From Brevibacterium sediminis (GTDB lineage Bacteria; Actinomycetota; Actinomycetes; Actinomycetales; Brevibacteriaceae): a stretch of 64,000 nucleotides of DNA. The stretch lies in NCBI RefSeq assembly GCF_013623905.1, contig NZ_JABKDD010000002.1, forward strand, positions 248,001 to 312,000, in the 5' to 3' direction. Below are positions 15,431 through 23,812 of this stretch, piece by piece. Both the position numbers and the translations under genes were made by a program. The stretch's first letter is position 1; every line of letters starts with the position of its first letter. A model generated the notes under the pieces. It saw only the letters and a list, made by a program, of their open reading frames with translations, had not been told where the DNA came from and searched no databases.

Positions 15431-17337
15431 GATGAGGCTCCTGCATAGGTGGGGGCGCTGCCGACGGTGGGCGGTTCGGACGGACGTGGTCCCGCGACCG
15501 TGGACGGCTCCGCCCCCATCGTTCGCCCCGGCACGCTGTCGGCTTCGTCGGCCTGCGAACGGATCCACCGGGAGAAGCGCGAGTCCGCAGCCGCAGCCAG
15601 CTCGCTCGGTGTTCCGTCCTCGACGACCCGACCGTCCTCGAGCCACACCACACGGTCGAGTCCGCGGATCATCGCCACGTCGTGGCTGATGACGATGCTC
15701 GTCCGGCCCGTCGTCAGCGCGGACACTGAATCGGCCACCTCGGCGCGAGTCTGCGGATCGAGCCCTGTCGTCGCTTCGTCGAAGACGACGACCGGGGCGT
15801 CGCGGACGAGGGCGCGAGCGATGGCCAGCCGCTGCCGCTGCCCACCCGAAAGCGTGTCCCCTCGGTTGCCGAGCTCGGTGTCGTAGCCGTCGGGAAGAGA
15901 GCGGATGAACGCATCGGCACGGGCCGCACGGGCGGCGGCGACCACCTCGGCGTCGGTGGCATCGAGCCGACCGTAGCGAATGTTCTCGCGCACGCTCGCG
16001 GCGAAGAGCACGGACTCCTGGAGAAGGACCGACACGTTCTGCCGCAGGGAGGCGCGAGTGACGTTGTGGGTGTCGTAGCCGTCGAGGTAGATCGACCCGG
16101 AGTCCGGCTGCGACAACCGCAGCAGGTAGCTCATCAGGGTCGATTTTCCGGCCCCGGAGGCCCCGAGGATCCCGACCTTCTGTCCAGCCGGAATGAGCAG
16201 GTCCAGCTCGTCGAACAGCGGCCTGCCATGCCCATCGGCCGAGGTGATGCGGTTGAAGACGACGTCGCCGCAGACCGGGCCCATGGACACTGAGTCGGGG
16301 GCGTCGGCGATCTCGACGGGTTCGTCGAGGAGGTCGGCGATCCTCTCCCCCGAGGCGGCCGCGCGAGCGATCCGGCCGGTGTATTTGGCCATGTCCCGCA
16401 GCGGCTTCATCGCGATCTTCAAGTAGAGGAGGAAGAGGACGAGGTCGCCCGGAGACATCGCCCCGCGCAGCACCTGCCACCCGCCGAAGGCGAGAACGAG
16501 AGCCTGCGAGATGCCGACGAGAACATCCGTGGAGCGCTCGAGCCCGGCCGCCAGACGGCGTGCCCGCACCCCGGCCCTGAGTGCGCGTTCGTTGCCGTCG
16601 GCGAAGTCGCGGGCCACGGTCTTCTCGAGTCCGTAGGCCTGGACGACGCGGATGGCACCGAGCGCCTCGGCGGCGGATCCGACCAGTCGGCCCTCACCCT
16701 TGCGCGTGGACCGGGAGGCCTTCGTGATCTTCGGGGTCGCCACCTTCGACAGCAGGCCGTAGACCGCCGCCGTGACGAGCACGATGGCGCTGAGCACGGG
16801 GTCGAGGACGACCATGACGACGAGTAGGACGGCGAGCGTGATGACATTGCCGACCAGGGGCAGCCCGGCGGTGACGGCGACTTCCTGCAGCCGTCCGATG
16901 TCGCCGACGAGTCGCTGTGAGGTGTCTCCGATCGAGGCCTTCGAGTGGTAGCGCAGCGACAGGGACTGGACGTGATCGAACACCCGTGAGCGCAGCTGGG
17001 TGGCGACACGGGCGCCGACGAGAGCGAAGCAGATCGTCGAGGCGTAGTTCGCCGCGGCCCGTCCGCCGACGATGACGGCCAGGCCGATGGCCACGACTGC
17101 AAGGGTCGTACCCACTCCGGCGTCGAGGCCGAACGTCGGGGCGATCTGGGCGCCCAGGGCCGCGGTGACGGCGTCGACGGCGATCTTGATCGGCCACGGT
17201 TCGAGAATACGGAAGACGACGTCGGCCAGCAGTGCGGCCATCCCGCCGATGATCAGCCACGTGTGCCGACGCAGGTGCGGGCGGATGATCCGCAGGGTCC
17301 GCCGCAGCGCGGACGCCGTGAGCTTCTTGCCGCTCAT
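15427..17337 (-). CDS. ABC exporter, fused permease and ATPase
   Basis: A 636-residue half-transporter from ATG 17337. Residues about 20-330 hold six membrane helices of the type I exporter fold. The nucleotide-binding domain has Walker A GASGAGKST (392-400), signature LSGGQ (496-500), Walker B VVVFDE (516-521) and the switch His at 552. It would work as a homodimer (MsbA/lipid A- or multidrug-type exporter). Coupling by ATGA to a glycosyltransferase upstream and a kinase downstream suggests it exports the product made by this operon. A Pro/Ser/Thr-rich tail ends the protein. Confidence 0.92.
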   Translation of the reverse strand: MSGKKLTASALRRTLRIIRPHLRRHTWLIIGGMAALLADVVFRILEPWPIKIAVDAVTAALGAQIAPTFGLDAGVGTTLAVVAIGLAVIVGGRAAANYASTICFALVGARVATQLRSRVFDHVQSLSLRYHSKASIGDTSQRLVGDIGRLQEVAVTAGLPLVGNVITLAVLLVVMVVLDPVLSAIVLVTAAVYGLLSKVATPKITKASRSTRKGEGRLVGSAAEALGAIRVVQAYGLEKTVARDFADGNERALRAGVRARRLAAGLERSTDVLVGISQALVLAFGGWQVLRGAMSPGDLVLFLLYLKIAMKPLRDMAKYTGRIARAAASGERIADLLDEPVEIADAPDSVSMGPVCGDVVFNRITSADGHGRPLFDELDLLIPAGQKVGILGASGAGKSTLMSYLLRLSQPDSGSIYLDGYDTHNVTRASLRQNVSVLLQESVLFAASVRENIRYGRLDATDAEVVAAARAARADAFIRSLPDGYDTELGNRGDTLSGGQRQRLAIARALVRDAPVVVFDEATTGLDPQTRAEVADSVSALTTGRTSIVISHDVAMIRGLDRVVWLEDGRVVEDGTPSELAAAADSRFSRWIRSQADEADSVPGRTMGAEPSTVAGPRPSEPPTVGSAPTYAGASS

Positions 17338-18653
17338 GAGATCACCGCCGAGGCGGGGCGCCGTCCCGATACGGACGTTTCCTCGCAGATAGGTGCGGCA
17401 TCGGTTTCTCCGGCAGCTGTGTCGCCGGCGGTTCCCGTCACCGGTGCGAGGATCTGCTGACACCGGCGCATCCAGGAATGGCTGGTCAGGGCCTCTGCGC
17501 GGGCGCGTGCTCCCATCCTCGCGCGCAGTTCGCCGTCGTCGATGAGTCTCTGCAGTGCGCGGGCGAGGTCCGCGGGGTCGGCCGGGTCGGTGAGGATCGC
17601 GGCTCCGGTTCCTGCGAGCACGCCGGGGATCGAACCGACGCTCGATGCGACGACGGGCAGTCCGGCGGCCAGGTATTCGTAGACCTTGAGCGGTGAGAAG
17701 TAGTTCTCCCCTGCTGGGTACGGGGCCACAGCGATGTCGAATTCGCGCAGCGCCTCCGGCACGGCTTCGGGCGCCAGAGCACCGTGGAAGCGCACACGCC
17801 CACCCAACCCGAGCATGCGCACCTGGTGCTCCAGGGCCTCGGATTCAGGGCCGTGGCCGACGATGTCGACGCGGAAGTCCCCGACCAGTCCGGCGCAGGC
17901 GGCGATGAGCCGATCCGTGCCGTGCCAGGGTTTGAGCGTGCCGACGAACCCGATCCGCACCGGACCGTAAGTACTCGGAGGTCCCCCACCGAGGCGGTCC
18001 TCCCGGATCGCACGACCGCTGGGCGCCTTGATTCCGTCCCCGCCGAGGCTGTCGTGATCTGGCCGTGGAGTGATCCGTTCCGTGTTCACTCCGTTCGGGA
18101 CGACGCTGACGTCGTCGAGGCCGGGATAGTCGGTGCGGACCCAGTCGGCGACGAGTTCGCTCACGCACACGATGCGTTCGGCGCCGGCGAAGCTTGCCGC
18201 CGTGGCACGGGCGGCGTGTTCGGCGTGGACGAGTCCGCGATGGGTCCGCTGCTCCTCCAGCAGAGGCGCATTGACCTCCATGATCAAAGGCACGTCGAGG
18301 CGCTGGCTGATCCGGGCACCGGCCGTGGAGAACAGAGAATACCGTTCGTAGACGAGGTCGAATCCCTGCCCCGAGGCGGCCACCGTGTCCGTGACCAGGT
18401 CGGCGAGCATGTCGGAGAGTCGCAACAGTACGATCTCACGCTGGGAGCGGTCAAGACCACGGGGCACCTCGAGTCGGGTGACATCGAGGTCGGCGAGGTC
18501 GGCGGGCACGTCGTCATCGGTGCGGGTGCAGAAGACGCTGACCTCATGGCCGAGTGTTCGGAAGGTGCGCACGACCTCTTGGACGTGGACGCTGGCACCT
18601 TTGGTGCCGAAGACTCCGATGCCGGGGTCGAGAAGGACATAGGCGATTCTCAT
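17334..18653 (-). CDS. Glycosyltransferase family 4 (GT-B), first of two
   Basis: A 439-residue retaining GT-B enzyme. The N-terminal domain starts RIAYVLLDPGIGVFGTKGASVHV, with the acceptor-side glycine loop. The C-terminal domain has VRIGFVGTLKPWHGTDRLI and YFSPLKVYEYLAAGLPVVAS (the E-x7-E type nucleotide-sugar region). A Gly/Ser-rich insert of about 30 residues separates the domains. Overlaps of ATGA on both sides tie it to the second GT4 and the ABC exporter. The donor and acceptor are unknown. Confidence 0.88.
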   Translation of the reverse strand: MRIAYVLLDPGIGVFGTKGASVHVQEVVRTFRTLGHEVSVFCTRTDDDVPADLADLDVTRLEVPRGLDRSQREIVLLRLSDMLADLVTDTVAASGQGFDLVYERYSLFSTAGARISQRLDVPLIMEVNAPLLEEQRTHRGLVHAEHAARATAASFAGAERIVCVSELVADWVRTDYPGLDDVSVVPNGVNTERITPRPDHDSLGGDGIKAPSGRAIREDRLGGGPPSTYGPVRIGFVGTLKPWHGTDRLIAACAGLVGDFRVDIVGHGPESEALEHQVRMLGLGGRVRFHGALAPEAVPEALREFDIAVAPYPAGENYFSPLKVYEYLAAGLPVVASSVGSIPGVLAGTGAAILTDPADPADLARALQRLIDDGELRARMGARARAEALTSHSWMRRCQQILAPVTGTAGDTAAGETDAAPICEETSVSGRRPASAVIS

Positions 18654-19987
18654 GACACTGACTCCATTTCACGGACGGCATCAACGGCGGCGGATGCGGC
18701 GGCCAGTCGGCCGAGTTGCCCGGCCTGGACGCCCGAGTCGTGCAGGCGGCACACCCGGTCACGGGCGGCATCGGTGACGGCACGGATACCGGCGGGATCC
18801 GTGCGGAGGGCGGCGGCCACCTCGGCGATGGTGGAGGCGATGTTCGCCTCATCGGTACCGTCGACGAGCCACCCGGTCCGGCCATGGTCGATGACCTCTG
18901 GCACGGCGGTGACGGCCCCGGCGACGCAGGGAATTCCGGTGGCCATGCCCTCGAGCAGCACGGTGGGCAGGCCGTCGGCGTTGCCGTCGGTGCCGATGAC
19001 GAACGGGGAGACGAGGATGTCATGGTCGGTGAGCATGTCGCGGACCTCGGCCTGGGTCAGCGCTCCGTGGAAGGTGACGAGGTCGTCGAGTCCGAGTGTG
19101 TGGGACCGGGTCCGCAGCTCCTCCTCGAGGGGGCCGGTGCCCACGAGGTCGAGACGGCAGCTCATGCCGTCGGCCCGGAGGCGGGCGAGCGCGTCGAGGA
19201 GGTGGGCGAATCCCTTCTTCTCGACGAGGCGGCCGACGGCCAGCAGCGAGGGCACCTCGCCCGTCGCGCCCTGCTTGGGCCGATACGGGAAGCGATCGAT
19301 CTCGAGGCCGTTGCGCACGACGACGACCCGGTCGGCCAACTCGGGGCCGAGCACCCGCGACAGGTAGCGGCGATTGAAATCGCTGATCGCGATCACGTGG
19401 TCGGCGTCCGCGGTCTTGCGGGCCAGATCGGTGAGCACGACATCCTCGTGGAAGATGTCCTTCGCATGCGTGGTGAAGGAGTAGGGAATCCCCGTCAGCG
19501 CCGAGGCGGCCCGAGTCACGGTCGTCGACACCGACGCGAAGTGCGCGTGCAGGTGGGTGACCTCGTGGTCGAGGGCCAACCGGGCGAGGGTGAGAGCTTG
19601 GATCGCATCATCGTGGCCCAGTTCCATAAGTTCGCCGAGGTGGTCCGACACTGCCGCGGCCACGCGCGGTTCCGCTGCCGCCTCGGCGAAGGACTGCCAG
19701 AAGCTGCGGGCGCTCGAGGGCCGGTCGATGTGGATGACCTCGGCGCGGACGCGAGCGAGTTCGGGATGGAAGCGGGTGTCCGTGCTCGGGCGCAGGGAGA
19801 AGATGACGAGGTCCTCTCCGGCGGCTTCACGCGCGAGGATCTCGGAGACGATGAAGGTCTCGGAGAACCGCGGGTACATCTTGAGCACGTAGGCGCGGCG
19901 GCCGAGATGTCTTTCCGGTCGAGCGGTCGGGGCTGCCGGTGGACGCGGTGCCGGTGTTGAAGGGTTTGGTGTCTGTTCAGACAGCAT
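18650..19987 (-). CDS. Glycosyltransferase family 4 (GT-B), second of two
   Basis: A 445-residue protein from ATG 19987 with GGAGGAG before it. It opens with a Pro/Thr-rich tail, then VLKMYPRFSETFIVSEI, a start typical of exopolysaccharide and colanic-acid GT4 enzymes. HLHAHFASVSTTVTRAAS and the donor-domain ADGLPTVLLEGMATGIPCVA follow. It overlaps the upstream MurG-like gene by 11 bases and the downstream GT4 by ATGA. A role in stepwise assembly of an oligosaccharide is inferred. Confidence 0.88.
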   Translation of the reverse strand: MLSEQTPNPSTPAPRPPAAPTARPERHLGRRAYVLKMYPRFSETFIVSEILAREAAGEDLVIFSLRPSTDTRFHPELARVRAEVIHIDRPSSARSFWQSFAEAAAEPRVAAAVSDHLGELMELGHDDAIQALTLARLALDHEVTHLHAHFASVSTTVTRAASALTGIPYSFTTHAKDIFHEDVVLTDLARKTADADHVIAISDFNRRYLSRVLGPELADRVVVVRNGLEIDRFPYRPKQGATGEVPSLLAVGRLVEKKGFAHLLDALARLRADGMSCRLDLVGTGPLEEELRTRSHTLGLDDLVTFHGALTQAEVRDMLTDHDILVSPFVIGTDGNADGLPTVLLEGMATGIPCVAGAVTAVPEVIDHGRTGWLVDGTDEANIASTIAEVAAALRTDPAGIRAVTDAARDRVCRLHDSGVQAGQLGRLAAASAAVDAVREMESVS

Positions 19988-21344
19988 GGCTGGTCTCCTC
20001 CAGGGTGATGGGCAGACGGGCGGACGGTGCTGTGCCGGCGGCTGCAGTCGCCGTCGGCGCTGTTGACGCCGGTGCGGTTGTCGCCGGTGCGGTTGTCGGC
20101 GTCGGTGCGGTTGCGGATCCGAATGCCGTTGCCTCGGCGCGGACATCAGCGATGAGTTCGGCTGCCAGGCGGGGAACGGTGGCCAATCCGGTGAGATCGA
20201 TTTGGGAACGGTCTGCGGGTCGCCCGACCCGGTCGGCGAACCATTCGCTGAGAACATCGGCGTCGAGGCTGTCGATTGTCAGAGCGTCGACCGCTCCGGC
20301 AGCAGCGAGGGCGAATGCCCGCCTGGGCTGTTCGGCCCGGTGTCCCTTGCGGGGGACGACGAGAGCGGGGGTATCGGTGGCCATGAGTTCGGCCAGAGTG
20401 TTGTACCCGCCCATGCACACGACAGCGTCGGCGGCGGCGACGAGTCCTGGGATGTCGTCGCAGTGACGGATGACTGTGGTGGCCGCACCGGCACGGGCAC
20501 GCAGTCGTTCGAACTCTTCGGTGTCCATCTGCGGACCGGTGACGACGAGGTGACGGTGGCCATCGGGCGGTTCGGCGTCCACTGCGATCGAGGCGAGGCT
20601 GCCGCCGTCGGATCCCCCGCCGAGGCAGGTGAGGACGAAGGGCCGGGTTCTGCCCCCTGCCGTCTCGACGTCTGCCGTCACGACACCCGCAGCCACGGTA
20701 CCTGCCGGCAGGACACCGCCGTCATCGGGGCGGTCCCGTGACAGGTAGCCGGTGGTCACGGCCTTGGCCGCCAGGGTCGCGGGCACTTCGCCGGTGGACC
20801 GGGGATCGTAGACGTCCGGGTCACCGTAGATCCAGACTTCGTCGAAGGATTCGGCCACTCGTGCGGGCCCTCCGACCTTCTCCCATTCGGCAGCGATGAC
20901 GGACGGGGTGTCGAGGACTTCGCGCAGGCCGAGGACCGTCCGGCAACCGTGGCCGCGGACCTGGTCGATGGCGTCGGCGAGCTCGCCGCCGATGCCGAAG
21001 GGATGCCGGTCGACGATGAAGAGCTCAGGTCGCTGCTGGTCGAGGATCGCCGAGATCGCCGCCGCTCGCAGTTCCCGCAGGCCCTGCATCGAGGAGGCGA
21101 GCGCCCGTGGGACGTAGCCGCCGGGGGCGGGAGTGACTCCGGGCAGGATCACCCAGTCCCAGCCGTCAGGCAGGTCGAATCGCGTGGCCTCGGGACTGCT
21201 GGCGATGAGCAGACCGGAGACCTCTCGGCCGGTCAGCGCCGGCAGGTCCCGGGCCAGTGCGAAGGCCAGAGACCGGTTGCGGCGGATGTGGCCCAGTCCC
21301 AGCGAGTCGTGGGAGAACAGTGCGATTCTCAATCGTCGTCTCAT
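19977..21344 (-). CDS. MurG-like glycosyltransferase (GT28 C-terminal domain)
   Basis: A 455-residue GT-B protein and first gene of the cassette. The N-terminus LRIALFSHDSLGLGHIRRN has the glycine loop with a GHxxR pattern. The C-terminal AVVCMGGYNTLAELMATDTPALVVPR resembles the GGxxTxxE donor site of MurG and monogalactosyldiacylglycerol synthases. The tail (about 405-440) is a Thr/Ala/Pro repeat encoded by 15-base units. The start at 21344 has only a weak GAGA ribosome site. Its promoter carries the tandem and shared motifs described at 21366-21409. Confidence 0.82.
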   Translation of the reverse strand: MRRRLRIALFSHDSLGLGHIRRNRSLAFALARDLPALTGREVSGLLIASSPEATRFDLPDGWDWVILPGVTPAPGGYVPRALASSMQGLRELRAAAISAILDQQRPELFIVDRHPFGIGGELADAIDQVRGHGCRTVLGLREVLDTPSVIAAEWEKVGGPARVAESFDEVWIYGDPDVYDPRSTGEVPATLAAKAVTTGYLSRDRPDDGGVLPAGTVAAGVVTADVETAGGRTRPFVLTCLGGGSDGGSLASIAVDAEPPDGHRHLVVTGPQMDTEEFERLRARAGAATTVIRHCDDIPGLVAAADAVVCMGGYNTLAELMATDTPALVVPRKGHRAEQPRRAFALAAAGAVDALTIDSLDADVLSEWFADRVGRPADRSQIDLTGLATVPRLAAELIADVRAEATAFGSATAPTPTTAPATTAPASTAPTATAAAGTAPSARLPITLEETSHAV

Positions 21345-21365
21345 ACATCTCAGCTTGTCGGCTGT

Positions 21366-21409
21366 GATTAAGACGAGATTAAGACGCGGATGAGAAAGAT
21401 CTTAGGTTC
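21366..21409. promoter_or_regulatory. Tandem OmpR-type boxes and shared motif before the glycosyltransferase cassette
   Basis: GATTAAGACGA (21366-21376), GATTAAGACGC (21377-21387) and the weaker GGATGAGAAAG (21388-21398) repeat every 11 bases. On the coding strand the first two read CTTAAT-CTCGT-CTTAAT, the spacing of PmrA/ColR-like boxes bound by OmpR-family dimers. Bases 21388-21407 also read GGATGAGA-N5-CTTAGGT, found again at 25804-25823. The block begins 22 bases upstream of the first gene, so it overlaps the promoter. Confidence 0.6.
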
Positions 21410-21483
21410 AGGTTTCTCCTGCGCCCGCCCGTATCTCTCTGTTGCGCACTGCGGTTACCAGTGACATCGGCGAGGAAGTGCTG

Positions 21484-22080
21484 CTACTCGTCGACCGAGT
21501 GACCGATGATTCTGCTGATCGAACGCCGGGCAATGGATCCGGCCTGCTGATCACCAGCGAGGCGGAGATTCTGATTGAGGTAGATCATCACAGCGATCAG
21601 TTCGAAAGCCATCTGCTCTCCGGCACCCTCTTCGTCAGCATCGCGTCCCGCCACTGCCGCAATGTACTCTCGCAACTGAGCATACGTATCGCGGATAGCG
21701 TCCCGGACGGCACCGTCTCGATCGTCGAATTCAGCCGCTGCCGCGGCAAAGAAGCAACCACCGGGAAAGACAGGCAATTCGATGTAGTCCAACCACGCAC
21801 GGCAGGTGCTGACGATCAGTGGAGTATTCACATTCGACTTTTCTCGACCGCGATCAATGACCGACTCTCTGAACACGGAGCGGGCATATCCGATAACAGC
21901 AAGCTGCCAATCTGTCTTCGACTCGAAGTAACCGGCCAACCCCGATTTCGACAGGCCGACTTCCTCAGCGATCTGGCTGAACGACAGCCCGTCAAGACCG
22001 TTGACCGACGCGACATCAGCGCTGCGCCGGAGGACCGTTTTCCGAGTCGCCCGCACCTGGTCGAGAGTTCGCTTGGGCAT
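21484..22080 (-). CDS. TetR-family regulator
   Basis: A 198-residue protein. The N-terminal helix-turn-helix is LSFSQIAEEVGLSKSGLAGYFESKTDWQLAV (about 33-63). The ligand domain contains the VFPGGCFFAAAAAEFDDR block of a widespread TetR C-terminal subfamily. It is divergent from the ketosynthase III gene with 65 bases between the starts. That gap holds one 24-bp palindrome, so it probably represses both. It is probably leaderless (TAGACT six bases before the ATG). Confidence 0.88.
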   Translation of the reverse strand: MPKRTLDQVRATRKTVLRRSADVASVNGLDGLSFSQIAEEVGLSKSGLAGYFESKTDWQLAVIGYARSVFRESVIDRGREKSNVNTPLIVSTCRAWLDYIELPVFPGGCFFAAAAAEFDDRDGAVRDAIRDTYAQLREYIAAVAGRDADEEGAGEQMAFELIAVMIYLNQNLRLAGDQQAGSIARRSISRIIGHSVDE

Positions 22081-22086
22081 GCGCCC

Positions 22087-22092
22087 AGTCTA
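22087..22092 (-). promoter_or_regulatory. -10 box of leaderless tetR transcript
   Basis: TAGACT on the minus strand ends six bases before the ATG at 22080. The palindrome at 22104-22127 covers the spacer/-35 region of this promoter. Confidence 0.5.
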
Positions 22093-22103
22093 CCTCGGAC
22101 ATT

Positions 22104-22127
22104 TTTAGTGTACGCTCGTGCGGTAAA
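22104..22127. promoter_or_regulatory. Probable TetR operator between tetR and ketosynthase III
   Basis: A 24-bp imperfect palindrome with outer arms TTTA/TAAA and inner ACG-CT-CGT; about 8 of 12 positions match per arm. It contains TACGCT (22111-22116), a likely -10 box for the ketosynthase, and overlaps the -35 region of tetR. Confidence 0.6.
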
Positions 22128-22145
22128 CTTCGACCGAGGAGATAT

Positions 22146-23087
22146 ATGCCATTTTCAACGATCACAGGGACCGGGTTCCACCAGCCAGAGCGCGTCGTCA
22201 CCAACGATGACCTCGCCAAACTGGTGAAGACCGACGACGCCTGGATCCGACGCCGCACCGGCATCCGAACACGCCGGATCGCCGCAGCCGACGAACAGGT
22301 TTCGGACTTGGCTGCACCGGCCGCGCACATGGCAATGAGATCGGCAGGGTTGCCATCGGACGCAATCAGCTTGGTCATCGTTGCAACCTGCTCCGCGCGG
22401 GACCGGTGTCCGAGCACCGCAGCAGAGGTCGCCGGTCGCCTCGGTCTGACGAATGCAGTCTGCTTCGACATCAACAACGCCTGTGCCGGGTTCAGTACCG
22501 CCCTCAACCTCGCCGAGAATTCGATCCGAACCGATCAGAGCAGGCATGCTCTCGTCATCGGGGCGGAGAAGATGAGCGACGTCACCGATTGGAGCGACAG
22601 ATCATCGTGCATCCTCCTCGGCGACGGCGCCGGTGCCGTCATCGTCTCGGCCGGAGACCGACAGGGAATCCATCCGGCAGAATGGGGAACCGACCCCAGC
22701 CTTCGTGACAATGTGACCATTCGCGGGTCGTGGGAGGCCGATTTCACTCAGAACGGAGCGTCAGTCTTCAGGTGGGCCACTTCGACGATGGCGTCAACTG
22801 CTCGCGAAGCAGTGGCTCGGGCCGGCCTCGACATCGAGAACATCGGAGCATTCATCGCGCATCAGGCAAATCTGCGAATCATCGAACCCATCGTCGACGA
22901 CCTTGGTCTCGGCCACGCGCTCATCGCTCGCGACGTTGTCGAATCAGGCAACACCTCCGCCGCTTCGATCCCTTTAGCTCTGTCGAAGCTCTCACACAGC
23001 GGCGAACTGCCAGCAGGAGTGCCCACTCTTCTCCTGTCGTTCGGGGGCGGATTGTCCTGGTCGTCTCAAGTGATTCTGTCTCCGTGA
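22146..23087 (+). CDS. Beta-ketoacyl-ACP synthase III-like enzyme
   Basis: A 313-residue thiolase-fold protein with GAGGAG four bases before the ATG. The catalytic triad of KAS III is present: Cys 113 (NNACAGFST), His 239 (IAHQANLRI) and Asn 269 (SGNTSAAS). KAS III condenses an acyl-CoA with malonyl-ACP. No acyl carrier protein, FabD or FabF gene is adjacent, unlike a housekeeping fabH. A private TetR regulator is divergent. It may therefore make a specialised acyl product or signal, which is an inference. Confidence 0.87.
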   Translation: MPFSTITGTGFHQPERVVTNDDLAKLVKTDDAWIRRRTGIRTRRIAAADEQVSDLAAPAAHMAMRSAGLPSDAISLVIVATCSARDRCPSTAAEVAGRLGLTNAVCFDINNACAGFSTALNLAENSIRTDQSRHALVIGAEKMSDVTDWSDRSSCILLGDGAGAVIVSAGDRQGIHPAEWGTDPSLRDNVTIRGSWEADFTQNGASVFRWATSTMASTAREAVARAGLDIENIGAFIAHQANLRIIEPIVDDLGLGHALIARDVVESGNTSAASIPLALSKLSHSGELPAGVPTLLLSFGGGLSWSSQVILSP

Positions 23088-23152
23088 GCTCTCTACCGCT
23101 GCGTGTCCTGCAGCCAGTCGATCCTGACTGAGGTTGATTTCGTCCTATCGAG

Positions 23153-23812
23153 TCAGTCCACGCGGTATCCGAAGCCTCGCACGGTGGTGACGAAATCGGA
23201 GCCGAGCTTCTTGCGCAGGTACCCGATATAGACGTCGACGACGTTCGAGCCGGGGTCGAAGTCGAATCCCCACACATGGGAGAGCAGCTGTTCGCGGGAG
23301 AGGACGTTGCCGCGGTTGCGCAGCAGGATCTCGGCGAGGGACAGTTCCCGAGCCGAGAGTTCGACGAGGCGGTCTCTGACCCACACCTGCCGTTTGAGCA
23401 AGTCGATGCGCACCTCATCGCGGATGAGCTCCGTGACCTCCTGCTCCTGCGGGCTCTCCCTGAGCCGCAGACGGACCCGAGCCAGCAGCTCTGCGAACCG
23501 GAAGGGCTTGATCATATAGTCGACCGCGCCGGACTCGAGAGCGTAGATCGTGTCGTCCGGGTTGTCCCGGGCGGTGAGCACGAGCACCGGCAGTTCGGGT
23601 CGCCGCTCACGCAGCTGCCCGAGTACGGTGAAGCCGTCGAGGACAGGCAGACCGATGTCGAGGATGACGAGCGCGAAGTCTCCCGTCAACGCCAGATCTC
23701 GTCCGGTGAGGCCGTCGGCGGCGATCTGCGGACTGAATCCGGCGGCGGTCAGGCCCTTCGAGATGAAGGCGGAGATCCGCGCCTCGTCCTCGATCACGAG
23801 AATGCTCTTCAC
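23153..23812 (-). CDS. OmpR/PhoB-family response regulator
   Basis: A 219-residue protein. The receiver has acidic residues at IEDE (7-10), phosphoacceptor Asp 52 (VILDIGLP) and Lys 102 (MIKPFRF). The C-terminal winged helix runs from about 125 and ends TVRGFGYRVD. It overlaps the sensor kinase by ATGA. OmpR-family regulators bind direct repeats spaced one DNA turn, like those at 21366-21398 upstream of the glycosyltransferase cassette. That makes the cassette a candidate target. Confidence 0.93.
   Translation of the reverse strand: MKSILVIEDEARISAFISKGLTAAGFSPQIAADGLTGRDLALTGDFALVILDIGLPVLDGFTVLGQLRERRPELPVLVLTARDNPDDTIYALESGAVDYMIKPFRFAELLARVRLRLRESPQEQEVTELIRDEVRIDLLKRQVWVRDRLVELSARELSLAEILLRNRGNVLSREQLLSHVWGFDFDPGSNVVDVYIGYLRKKLGSDFVTTVRGFGYRVD

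Noticed and set aside
21484..23087. Prophage or integrative element
   Set aside because: No integrase, attachment repeats or phage genes; only a regulator and a ketosynthase.
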